A model generated the notes under the pieces. That model was not told where the DNA came from. It worked only from the letters and a program-made list of their open reading frames with translations, and did no database searches. From NCBI RefSeq assembly GCF_019710635.1, contig NZ_JAIFZS010000078.1:1-37598 (forward strand): a stretch of DNA of 37,598 nucleotides, in the 5' to 3' direction. This DNA is from Mycolicibacterium xanthum. GTDB taxonomy: Bacteria; Actinomycetota; Actinomycetes; Mycobacteriales; Mycobacteriaceae. The first letter of the stretch is position 1. Each line of letters opens with the position of its first letter. Shown here one piece after another: positions 30,136 through 37,406 of the stretch. A program made the position numbers and the translations under genes.

Positions 30136-31398
30136 ATGTGCTATGCAGATTCGGTGACCGCCCGGACCATCACCCCGACGCGGCCGCGCAGCGCGCTCGC
30201 GCTCGTGGTCGACCCGGTCTTCGGCGCGCTGTTCTGGGGCAAGATCTTCTCCGTCGTCGCGGTGTGGACCCACGGCATCATCGCCGCGATCGTGATGTAC
30301 GACGCCACCGGCTCCGCGCTGATGGTCGGGTTGGTCGGGGTCGCGCAGTTCGCCCCGCAGCTGATCCTGAGCCCGACCAGCGGCAAGTGGGCCGACACCG
30401 GTGACCCGGCCCGCCAGATTCTGCTCGGGCGGGTGCTCTGCGTGGCGGGCTCCGGGGTCACCGCGGCGTGGTTCTTCGCGGTGCCGGACCTGAAGGCCAG
30501 CGCCGCGATCCCGATCCTGCTGGGGGCGACGCTGGTCGGCTTCGGGTTCGTGGTCGGCGGCCCGGCCATGCAATCCATCGTGCCGACGCTGATCCGCACC
30601 GGCGAACTGCCCACGGCGATGGCGCTGAACAGCCTGCCGATGACGGTCGGCCGGATCGTCGGGCCCGCCGCCGGCGCCTATCTGGCCGCCCACCTCGGAC
30701 CCGCACCCGGCTTCGCCGTCGCCGCGGGCCTGCACCTGGTCTTCGCGGTGTTCCTGCTGGTGGTGCGCTTCCCGGCCCCGCCCGCCCGGCACGCCGACAC
30801 CGACTACCGGGTGCGCGTCGCGATCCGCTACGTGCTGTCCGATCGTCCCCTGTTGCTGGCGCTGCTGGCGGTGACGATGGTGGGCATCGCGTCGGATCCG
30901 TCGATCACCCTGACCCCGTCGATGGCCGATGCGCTCGGTGGCGGCCCCGGACTGGTCGGGTTGTTATCCGCACTGTTCGGCGTCGGCGCCGCGGTCGGCA
31001 TGGCGGCGCTGGCGCTGCTGCGCGGCCGGATCCCCTCGGCACGGGTGTCCTCGATCGGGCTCACCGCGCTGGCCGCCGGCTGCGCGGTGCTCGCGGCCGG
31101 GACACAGCCGGCCGTGGCGATGGCCGGCTTCGCGTTGGCCGGGTTCGGCTTCGGCTGCGCGATGACCGGGTTGAGCACCGTGGTTCAGGAGCGGGCACCC
31201 GAACAGTTGCGCGGCCGCATCATGGCCCTGTGGCTGGTGGGCTTCCTGGGTTCGCGGCCGATCGCGGCCGCGGTCCTCGGCGGCGCCGCCGACGCCCTGA
31301 ACGTGTTCGCGGCGTTCGGCATCGCGGCGGCGCTGTGCGCCGGGGTCGCGTTGTGGTGCAGGCCGTCCAAGCTCACCGGGCCGTTGCCGGTCTCCTAG
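30136..31398 (+). CDS. MFS transporter (EntS/MFS_3-like exporter)
   Basis: A 420-residue membrane protein with about twelve hydrophobic helices. It has the MFS pattern of an A-type loop after helix 2 (SPTSGKWADTGDPARQILLGRV) and the second-half equivalent near QERAPEQLRGRIMALWLVGFLGSRP. Sequence style (VGLVGVAQFAPQLILSP, VGPAAGAYLAAHLGP) is that of the MFS_3/EntS exporter branch, so drug or metabolite efflux is likelier than uptake. The start is uncertain: ATG 30136 or GTG 30154 (VTARTITPTRP); neither has a clear Shine-Dalgarno sequence. It probably shares a transcript with dgdA. It is convergent with the FadR-type regulator, with 13 bp between the stops. Confidence 0.88.
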   Translation: MCYADSVTARTITPTRPRSALALVVDPVFGALFWGKIFSVVAVWTHGIIAAIVMYDATGSALMVGLVGVAQFAPQLILSPTSGKWADTGDPARQILLGRVLCVAGSGVTAAWFFAVPDLKASAAIPILLGATLVGFGFVVGGPAMQSIVPTLIRTGELPTAMALNSLPMTVGRIVGPAAGAYLAAHLGPAPGFAVAAGLHLVFAVFLLVVRFPAPPARHADTDYRVRVAIRYVLSDRPLLLALLAVTMVGIASDPSITLTPSMADALGGGPGLVGLLSALFGVGAAVGMAALALLRGRIPSARVSSIGLTALAAGCAVLAAGTQPAVAMAGFALAGFGFGCAMTGLSTVVQERAPEQLRGRIMALWLVGFLGSRPIAAAVLGGAADALNVFAAFGIAAALCAGVALWCRPSKLTGPLPVS

Positions 31399-31411
31399 CG
31401 CGTTCGGCCGG

Positions 31412-32128
31412 TCAGCCCTTGGCGGCCGGCCACACCCCCAGGCGGTCGCGGATCAGGCCGAAGTACCCCTCGATGTGGGCCTGTGCCAGCTCGGCGGCCC
31501 TGGTGGCATGGCCCCGCCCGAGCGCTGCCGCGATACCCCGGTGCTCGCAGCGCAGGCCGGTGGCGACCGAGGCCCAGTCGTCGAGCAGCGGCACCCCGGC
31601 CATCACGTAGCCGTGGATCGAATCGCGCAGCGCCGCCATCATCGCCTCGATGACCGCGTTGCCGGCCAGCCCGGTCAGCGCGACGTGGAAGTCGGCGTCG
31701 CGCAGATGGAAATCGTTGGGACTCAGATTCGGATCGTCCATCTCGTCCAGCATCGCGGTCAGGCCGGACAGATCGGGGCGCGGGGAACGCAGCGCCGCCT
31801 CGCGCACCGCCCAGGTCTCCAGCAACACCCGGGTGCTGACCAGATCGGCGATCGGCAGGATCCGGGTGGCGATGTGCAGCCGCAACGCCGAGCCGATCGA
31901 CGTGGCGGGGTCGGCGACGACGACGGCGCCCGCATCGGGACCGGACCCGACCGCGGTGCGCACCACGCCCATCGCCTCCAGCACCCGGATGGCTTCGCGC
32001 ACCGACGACCGGCCGACGCCGAGATCCTCGGCCAGGGCGCGCTCGCCGGGCAGCCGATCCCCGACCCTCAGCACGCCGTCGGAAAGATCCCGCTCGATTC
32101 GCTGCAACACCATCTCGTGCGCCCGCAT
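31412..32128 (-). CDS. FadR/LldR-type GntR-family regulator of the lut operon
   Basis: A 238-residue GntR regulator of the FadR subfamily. The winged helix-turn-helix covers about residues 5-72 (LRVGDRLPGERALAEDLGVGRSSVREAIRVLEAMGVV). The C-terminal FCD domain has the expected metal-binding D and H pattern in DADFHVALTGLAGN and HRGIAAALGRGHATRAAELAQAHIEGYF. It is divergent from lutABC, and two palindromes TGTGGTC(A/T)GACCACA, matching the FadR-family half-site TGGT-n3-ACCA, lie between the genes. It is therefore predicted to sense lactate or a similar acid and control lutABC and itself. ATG 32128 lies 6 nt after TATTCT, suggesting a leaderless mRNA. The open frame upstream of this codon reads through the operators and is not coding. 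Confidence 0.88.
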   Translation of the reverse strand: MRAHEMVLQRIERDLSDGVLRVGDRLPGERALAEDLGVGRSSVREAIRVLEAMGVVRTAVGSGPDAGAVVVADPATSIGSALRLHIATRILPIADLVSTRVLLETWAVREAALRSPRPDLSGLTAMLDEMDDPNLSPNDFHLRDADFHVALTGLAGNAVIEAMMAALRDSIHGYVMAGVPLLDDWASVATGLRCEHRGIAAALGRGHATRAAELAQAHIEGYFGLIRDRLGVWPAAKG

Positions 32129-32134
32129 GAGAGG

Positions 32135-32140
32135 AGAATA
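32135..32140 (-). promoter_or_regulatory. Predicted -10 element of a leaderless promoter (FadR-type regulator)
   Basis: TATTCT on the minus strand, six bases from the ATG at 32128. The first operator (32155-32169) would cover its -35 region, which fits autoregulation. Confidence 0.55.
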
Positions 32141-32154
32141 GCGCCAAAGACCGG

Positions 32155-32169
32155 TGTGGTCAGACCACA
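32155..32169. promoter_or_regulatory. Operator 1 for the FadR-type regulator
   Basis: TGTGGTCAGACCACA, a perfect palindrome apart from its central base, holding TGGT-n3-ACCA. Its centre is 24 bp from that of operator 2, about 2.3 helical turns. Confidence 0.8.
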
Positions 32170-32175
32170 GTGTCC

Positions 32176-32181
32176 TATTGT
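32176..32181 (+). promoter_or_regulatory. Predicted -10 element of the lutABC promoter
   Basis: TATTGT fits TAnnnT and overlaps the left edge of operator 2, so a bound repressor would block the start site near 32188. GGAG at 32201-32204 is the Shine-Dalgarno sequence for the ATG at 32211. Confidence 0.5.
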
Positions 32182-32193
32182 GGTCTGACCACA
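32179..32193. promoter_or_regulatory. Operator 2 for the FadR-type regulator
   Basis: TGTGGTCTGACCACA, identical to operator 1 except for the central base (T for A). It overlaps the lutA -10 element and predicted start site. Confidence 0.8.
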
Positions 32194-32210
32194 GCCCATC
32201 GGAGTGACCC

Positions 32211-32963
32211 ATGCGCATAGCCCTGTTCGCCACCTGCCTGGCCGACGCGATGTTCCCGCGCGCCGCCATCGCCACCGTGTCGCTGCTGGAGCGGCTCGGC
32301 CACCAGGTGGTGTTCCCGGACCGGCAGACGTGCTGCGGGCAGATGCACGTCAACACCGGCTACCTCACCGAGGCCACCGGCCTGGTACGCCACCACGTGC
32401 AGGTGTTCGAGCAGGCCGGCTGCGACGCCGTCGTCGCGCCGTCGGGATCGTGCGTGGGTTCGGTGCGCCACCAGCACGCGATGGTGGCCCGCCGCGCCGG
32501 CGACGAGGACCTGGCCGCGCGCGCGGAGGCGGTCGCGGCGCGCACCTACGAGCTGTCGGAGTTCCTGGTCGACGTGCTGGGGCTGGGGGACGTCGGCGCC
32601 TACTACCCGCACACCGTGACCTACCACCCCACCTGCCATTCGCTGCGCATGCTGCGGGTCGGCGACAAACCACTGGGGCTGCTGCGCCAGGTGCGCGGCA
32701 TGACGCTGGTGGAGCTCGGCGAGGCCGAATCCTGTTGCGGTTTCGGCGGCACGTTCGCGATCAAGAACGCCGACACCTCGACGGCGATGCTGGCCGACAA
32801 GATGGCCCACGTCATCGACACCGGCGCCGAGGTGTGCACCGCCGGCGACTCGTCCTGCCTGATGCACATCGGCGGCGGGCTGTCCCGGATCCGCTCCGGG
32901 GTGACGACCGTGCACCTGGCCGAGATCCTGGCGTCCACCGAAACCGCCGGGGTGCACGCATGA
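32211..32963 (+). CDS. lutA: LutA, Fe-S/CCG-domain subunit of lactate oxidation complex
   Basis: A 250-residue cytoplasmic protein of the LutA/YkgE family, a subunit of the LutABC L-lactate-oxidising iron-sulphur complex. It has two cysteine-rich CCG domains: QTCCGQMHVNTGY early on, with PSGSCVGSV, and ESCCGFGGTFAIKN in the second half, with TYHPTCHS and DSSCLMHIGG. The paired CCG motifs are the signature of this family and of heterodisulphide-reductase-like proteins. ATG 32211 follows GGAG by six bases. Its stop overlaps the lutB start as ATGA. No lactate permease gene is in the window. Confidence 0.93.
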   Translation: MRIALFATCLADAMFPRAAIATVSLLERLGHQVVFPDRQTCCGQMHVNTGYLTEATGLVRHHVQVFEQAGCDAVVAPSGSCVGSVRHQHAMVARRAGDEDLAARAEAVAARTYELSEFLVDVLGLGDVGAYYPHTVTYHPTCHSLRMLRVGDKPLGLLRQVRGMTLVELGEAESCCGFGGTFAIKNADTSTAMLADKMAHVIDTGAEVCTAGDSSCLMHIGGGLSRIRSGVTTVHLAEILASTETAGVHA

Positions 32964-34426
32964 CGTTCCTCGGCACCCCGGGCGTCGGCAATCTGCGCGG
33001 TGCCGAACCCTTTCCCACCGCCGCCCGCCGCGAACTGCGCAACACCCAGATGCGCCGCAACGTCGGCCACGCCACCCACGCCATCCGCACCAAACGGCTC
33101 GCCGCCGTGGCCGAATGCCCGGACTGGGAGCAGCTTCGGGAGGCCGGCAGCGCGCTCAAGCGCGACGTGCTGGCCCGGCTTCCCGAGCTGCTCGAGGAGC
33201 TGGAGGCCAACGTCACCGCCCGCGGCGGCGTGGTGCACTGGGCCCGCGACGCCACCGAGGCCAACGCGATCGTCACCGACCTGATCCGGGCCACCGGCGC
33301 CGGCGAGGTGGTCAAGGTCAAGTCGATGGCCACCCAGGAGATCGGCCTCAACGAGCACCTGGACAGCGTCGGGATCGAGGCCGTCGAGACCGACCTGGCC
33401 GAGTTGATCGTGCAGCTGGGGCACGACACCGGAAGCCACATCCTGGTGCCGGCCATCCACCGCAACCGCGCCGAGATCCGGGAGATCTTCACCCGCGAGA
33501 TGCCCGACGCCGGCGAGCTGAGCGACGAGCCGCGGGTGCTCGCGATGGCGGCCCGCGCGCACCTGCGCCGCAAGTTCCTCTCCGCGCGGGTGGCGGTGAG
33601 CGGGGCCAACTTCGGGGTGGCCGAGACCGGCACACTGGCGGTGGTGGAGTCCGAGGGCAACGGCCGGATGTGCCTGACCATGCCCGAGACGCTGATCACG
33701 GTGATGGGCATCGAGAAGGTCGTTCCCCGCTTCACCGACCTCGAGGTGTTCATGCAGCTGTTGCCGCGGTCCTCGACCGCCGAGCGGATGAACCCGTACA
33801 CCTCGATGTGGACCGGCGTGCACGACGGCGACGGGCCGGCCGAGTTCCACCTGGTGCTGCTGGACAACGGGCGGACCCGGGTGCTGGCCGACGAGGTCGG
33901 CCGCGAGGCCCTCAAGTGCATCCGGTGCAGCGCCTGCCTGAACGTCTGCCCGGTCTACGAACGCACCGGCGGGCACGCCTACGGGTCGGTGTATCCCGGG
34001 CCGATCGGCGCGATCCTGAGCCCGCAGCTGACCGGCACCCACGGTCACGACGATCCCAACGCCGCACTGCCGTACGCGTCGTCGCTGTGCGGGGCGTGCT
34101 TCGACGCCTGCCCGGTGCGCATCGACATCCCGTCGATCCTGGTGCACCTGCGCGGGCAACAGGTCGATGCGCAGCGCCACGGCCTGCCGGGCGGGCAGGA
34201 TCTGGCGATGAAGGCGGCGGCCTGGGCGATGGCATCGCCCGGCCGGTTCGGCTTCGCCGAGAAGGGGCTGGCGCTGGGCCGGCTGGTCTCCGGGCGCGAC
34301 GGACGCATCTCGGCGCTGCCGTGGCCCGGATCGCGCTGGACCGCCAGCCGCGACATCCCCGAGCCGCCCGCCGAGACGTTTCGGCAGTGGTGGGCCAGGA
34401 CACACCGGGGAGAAGACCGTGGCTGA
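32960..34426 (+). CDS. lutB: LutB, ferredoxin-type iron-sulphur subunit of lactate oxidation complex
   Basis: A 488-residue protein of the LutB/YkgF family. The N-terminal LUD-type domain runs to about residue 300 (GVVHWARDATEANAIV, KVKSMATQEIGLNEHL, GANFGVAETGTLAVVESEGNGR). Two 4Fe-4S ferredoxin motifs follow, CIRCSACLNVCPVY and LCGACFDACPVRIDIP. The DUF3390 C-terminus includes the tryptophan-rich PAETFRQWWARTH. The ATG at 32960 overlaps the lutA stop. The frame is open through lutA but is only a shifted frame there. It ends by overlapping the lutC start by 8 bp. It transfers electrons from lactate oxidation, probably to quinone (family knowledge). Confidence 0.94.
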   Translation: MTFLGTPGVGNLRGAEPFPTAARRELRNTQMRRNVGHATHAIRTKRLAAVAECPDWEQLREAGSALKRDVLARLPELLEELEANVTARGGVVHWARDATEANAIVTDLIRATGAGEVVKVKSMATQEIGLNEHLDSVGIEAVETDLAELIVQLGHDTGSHILVPAIHRNRAEIREIFTREMPDAGELSDEPRVLAMAARAHLRRKFLSARVAVSGANFGVAETGTLAVVESEGNGRMCLTMPETLITVMGIEKVVPRFTDLEVFMQLLPRSSTAERMNPYTSMWTGVHDGDGPAEFHLVLLDNGRTRVLADEVGREALKCIRCSACLNVCPVYERTGGHAYGSVYPGPIGAILSPQLTGTHGHDDPNAALPYASSLCGACFDACPVRIDIPSILVHLRGQQVDAQRHGLPGGQDLAMKAAAWAMASPGRFGFAEKGLALGRLVSGRDGRISALPWPGSRWTASRDIPEPPAETFRQWWARTHRGEDRG

Positions 34427-35048
34427 CGCCAGAACCGCCGTGCTGCAACGAATCCGGCATGCGCTGGCGGCCTCGCCGGTGCCGCCGGTCGACGTGGCCC
34501 GCGACTACGACGACGCACCCCTGGACGGGCCGGGAGACGCCGACCGGTTCGCCGAGACGGTCGGCGAATACCGAGCCCGGGTGCACCGGGTGCCCGAGGA
34601 CGCGGTCGCCGCGACACTGGCCGGTCTGCTGCGGCCGGGTGCCCGGGTGGTGGTGCCGGCCGACGTCCCGACCGCCTGGGTCGCCGGGCTGGACACGCGG
34701 GCCGACGGTGGCCAGACGCTGCTGAAGGTCGCCGAACTCGATGCGGCCGACGCCGTGGTCACCGGGTGTGCGCTCGGCATCGCCGCGACGGGCACCATCG
34801 TGCTCGATGCCGGTGCCGCACAAGGGCGCCGGGTGCTGACCCTGGTACCCGATCACCACCTTTGCGTGGTGTTTGCCGATCAGATCGTGGACACGGTGCC
34901 GCAGGCCTTCGCCGCGCTGGACGCGGTACGGCCGCTGACGTTCATCTCGGGGCCCAGCGCGACCAGTGACATCGAACTCGACCGGGTCGAAGGGGTGCAC
35001 GGGCCGCGCACCCTCGACGTCCTGATCGTCACCCGGTCGAGGACCTGA
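34419..35048 (+). CDS. lutC: LutC, LUD-domain subunit of lactate oxidation complex
   Basis: A 209-residue LUD-domain protein (LutC/YkgG family), the third subunit of the lactate oxidation system. Family segments include VVTGCALGIAATGTIVLDAG (the G-x-A-x-T-G-T-I/V-hydrophobic core), VPDHHLCVVFADQIVDTVPQAF and FISGPSATSDIELDRVEGVHGPR. The last matches the G-P-S-x-T-x-D-I-E-x-x-x-V-x-G-x-H-G-P consensus. GTG 34419 follows GGGGAGAAG and overlaps the end of lutB by 8 bp, indicating translational coupling. It closes the lutABC operon. Confidence 0.93.
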   Translation: MADARTAVLQRIRHALAASPVPPVDVARDYDDAPLDGPGDADRFAETVGEYRARVHRVPEDAVAATLAGLLRPGARVVVPADVPTAWVAGLDTRADGGQTLLKVAELDAADAVVTGCALGIAATGTIVLDAGAAQGRRVLTLVPDHHLCVVFADQIVDTVPQAFAALDAVRPLTFISGPSATSDIELDRVEGVHGPRTLDVLIVTRSRT

Positions 35049-35106
35049 CCACCAGTCGCGGGTCCAGCCCACATTCCCATCACATTGTGAAGGAAGCGGC
35101 CAGGCG

Positions 35107-35136
35107 TAGAATCAGGGCGTTCGTACAGATCGAACG
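35107..35136 (+). promoter_or_regulatory. Promoter and putative operator of the tetR-monooxygenase unit
   Basis: TAGAAT (35107-35112) is a good -10; a weak -35 TTGTGA lies at 35086. Just downstream, CGTTCG (35118-35123) and CGAACG (35131-35136) form a 6-bp inverted repeat with a 7-nt spacer placed on the expected start site, as for TetR-type autorepression. Confidence 0.55.
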
Positions 35137-35155
35137 TCCTACCATTGGAGGTGCG

Positions 35156-35740
35156 GTGCCCACTCCCAGCGCGGCCCGCGGGCGCGACGTGCGCCAACGG
35201 CTTCTCAACGCGGCCGTCGAGCTCATTCCGGAACTCGGCTGGCCGGCGGTGAGCACCCGGATCCTGGCCGAGCGTGCCGGGGTGACGCCCAGCGTGGTGC
35301 ACTACCACTTCGCCTCGGTCCCGGCGGTGCTGCAGGAGGCCGCGATCGGCGTGATGCAACAGGCGGTGTCCGGGCTGGACGCTCTGTTCGACACCGCCGG
35401 CTCACCCGCCGAGCTGGTCGATGCGGTGCTCACGTCGGTGCAGCAGTACACCGGCGCGGACCCGACCTCATTGCTGTTCATCGAGGCCTATCTCGCGGCC
35501 ACCCGCGACCACCGGTTCGGCGAGCAGGTCGGCGCGCTGCTGTCCGGCTGCCGGGCCCGGTTCGCCGGGCGGCTGACCGAATACGGGGTACCCGATCCGG
35601 AGGGCGCCGCGGCCATCGTGTTCGCGGCCCTCGACGGCTTGGTACTGCATCGCGGGCTGGGCATCGGCCCCGACATCGCCGCCGCGACAGCGAGCCTGCG
35701 CCCCGTCGTGGCACCGACGGAGAAAGGAGCAACCGGATGA
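35156..35740 (+). CDS. TetR/AcrR-family regulator of the adjacent fusion monooxygenase
   Basis: A 194-residue TetR regulator. The helix-turn-helix is at about residues 11-55 (RQRLLNAAVELIPELGWPAVSTRILAERAGVTPSVVHYHF) with the usual S-x-x-x-x-Y-H-F recognition helix. The helical C-terminal ligand domain shows no known ligand motif. The GTG at 35156 was chosen because GGAGG stands four bases upstream and the frame before it crosses the -10 element and operator. The stop overlaps the start of the FAD/F420 fusion gene as ATGA, so regulator and enzyme are made from one message. This suggests that the ligand is a substrate or product of the enzyme. Confidence 0.88.
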   Translation: MPTPSAARGRDVRQRLLNAAVELIPELGWPAVSTRILAERAGVTPSVVHYHFASVPAVLQEAAIGVMQQAVSGLDALFDTAGSPAELVDAVLTSVQQYTGADPTSLLFIEAYLAATRDHRFGEQVGALLSGCRARFAGRLTEYGVPDPEGAAAIVFAALDGLVLHRGLGIGPDIAAATASLRPVVAPTEKGATG

Positions 35741-37389
35741 AAGTCATCGTCTGTGGGGCCGGCATCGCCGGACTCGCGTTGACCAGCAGGCTGGCCACCC
35801 TCGGCCACGAGGTGGTGGTGCTCGAGCGTTCCCCCGGCCCGCGCCGGCAGGGCTACATGATGGACTTCTTCGGCCCCGGCTACGACGCAGCCGACGCGAT
35901 GGGTGTGCTGCCCGCGATCCGGGAGGCCGCCTACCCCATCGAGGAGGCGACCCTGGTCGACCAACGCGGTCGGCGGCGCGCGGGCCTGCCGTACCACCAG
36001 GTGCGCGACGCCGTCGGTGGCCGGCTGTGCAGCCTGATGCGTCCCGACCTCGAACGGGTGTTGCGCGACTCGCTACCGGACTCTGTCGACCTGCGGTTCG
36101 GAGCCGCGTTGACCGGGATCGACGACGACGGAGACCGGGTGACCGCGACGCTGCACGACGGCACCCGACTGGAGGCCGAGCTGCTGGTGGGCGCCGACGG
36201 GATCCACTCCACCGTCCGACGGCTGGTGTTCGGCGGGGAATCGGAGTTCCTGCGCTACCTGGGATTCCACAGCGCGGCATTCGTGTTCGACGCGCCGGGT
36301 ATCCGGGACGCGTGTGCCGGGCGTTTCGTGCTCACCGACACCGTCGGCCGCCAGATGGGTTTCTACGCGCTGCGCGACGGCGCCGTCGCCGCGTTCGCCG
36401 TTCACCGCACCGACGACCCGGCGCTGCCCGACGACATCCGCGGCTCGATCGCCGAGGAGTACCGGGGTCTCGGCTGGGTGGTCCCGCAGGCACTCGAGCT
36501 GTGTCCGCCATCCGACGAGATCTACTACGACCAGGTGGCACAGATCGAGATGCCCCGGTGGAGCTCCGGTCGCGTCACCTTGCTCGGCGACGCCTGCTAC
36601 GCGGTCTCCCTGCTCGCCGGGCAGGGTGCGTCACTGGCGATCGCGGGCGCCTACGTGTTGGCCTCACACCTGCACGACGCGCCATCCATCCCCGAGGCGC
36701 TGGCCGGCTACGAGCGCCAGTGGCGCCCGATGGTGCTGGAGAAGCAGGAGTCCGGACGCGCCGCGGCCCGCTGGTTCCTGCCGGAATCCGCTCTGGCGCT
36801 GCAGGTTCGGCGTACCGTTCTGCGCTTCGCCGACCTACCCGTCGTCAACCGCTTCATCGGCAGGCTGATCGCCGGAAAGACCACCGCGTTGACCGCAGCA
36901 GCCGCGGCGGGCGACGACCGGGCACGGCGGCGGCTGACCCCGATCGTGCGGGCGGCGTTCCGGGCCCCGATCTGGTTGTACGACCACGGCCTCGGCTGGC
37001 TGTTGGGCCGCCGCTTCGTGTGCCTGACCCACACCGGCCGGCGGTCCGGGCGCCGATACCGGACCGTGCTGGAGGTGGTCGGGCACCGTGGCAGCGAGTA
37101 CTTCGTCGTCGCCGGCTTCGGCCGCAAGGCGGACTGGTATCGCAACGTGACGGCTGATCCGGACGTCCGATTCGCGGTCGGGCGGCACGATTTCACCGGC
37201 CACGTCCGGTTGCCCGACGACGACGAGGCGGCCGCGATCATCGCCGACTACGAGCACCGCAACCGCTGGGTCACCCCTGTCGTGCGGGCCGCCCTGAGCT
37301 GGCTGCTGGGCTGGCGCTACGACGGCAGCCCGGAGGCGCGGGCGCGGATGGTCGACGAGTTGCCGGTGGTGGCCCTGAGCGCGGCGTAA
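35737..37389 (+). CDS. FAD-dependent monooxygenase fused to a deazaflavin-dependent nitroreductase (Ddn/DUF385-like) domain
   Basis: A 550-residue two-domain protein. Residues 1 to about 385 form a class A (PHBH-like) flavin monooxygenase: GAGIAG at 7-12 binds FAD, GADGIH at 152-157 is the DG motif, and GDACYA at 284-289 with the following GQGASLAIAGA is the GD motif. The substrate part starts RRQGYMMDFFGPGYDAA, as in tetracycline- and rifampicin-monooxygenase relatives. From about residue 400 a second domain begins (TPIVRAAFRAPIWLYDHGLGWLL); LTHTGRRSGRRYRTVLEVV and WYRNVTADPDVRFAVGRHDF are the hallmark phrases of the F420-dependent Ddn/DUF385 family. Both cofactor sites look intact. A typical monooxygenase of this kind would end near residue 390, so this is a true fusion. 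No frameshift is visible. Confidence 0.88.
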   Translation: MKVIVCGAGIAGLALTSRLATLGHEVVVLERSPGPRRQGYMMDFFGPGYDAADAMGVLPAIREAAYPIEEATLVDQRGRRRAGLPYHQVRDAVGGRLCSLMRPDLERVLRDSLPDSVDLRFGAALTGIDDDGDRVTATLHDGTRLEAELLVGADGIHSTVRRLVFGGESEFLRYLGFHSAAFVFDAPGIRDACAGRFVLTDTVGRQMGFYALRDGAVAAFAVHRTDDPALPDDIRGSIAEEYRGLGWVVPQALELCPPSDEIYYDQVAQIEMPRWSSGRVTLLGDACYAVSLLAGQGASLAIAGAYVLASHLHDAPSIPEALAGYERQWRPMVLEKQESGRAAARWFLPESALALQVRRTVLRFADLPVVNRFIGRLIAGKTTALTAAAAAGDDRARRRLTPIVRAAFRAPIWLYDHGLGWLLGRRFVCLTHTGRRSGRRYRTVLEVVGHRGSEYFVVAGFGRKADWYRNVTADPDVRFAVGRHDFTGHVRLPDDDEAAAIIADYEHRNRWVTPVVRAALSWLLGWRYDGSPEARARMVDELPVVALSAA

Positions 37390-37390
37390 T

Positions 37391-37406
37391 CGGGACCATA
37401 GTCCCG
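37391..37406 (+). terminator. Hairpin just after the fusion gene
   Basis: CGGGAC-CATA-GTCCCG, a 6-bp stem with 4-nt loop directly after the stop. It could be a terminator; it might also belong to the end of the adjacent insertion sequence. Confidence 0.45.
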
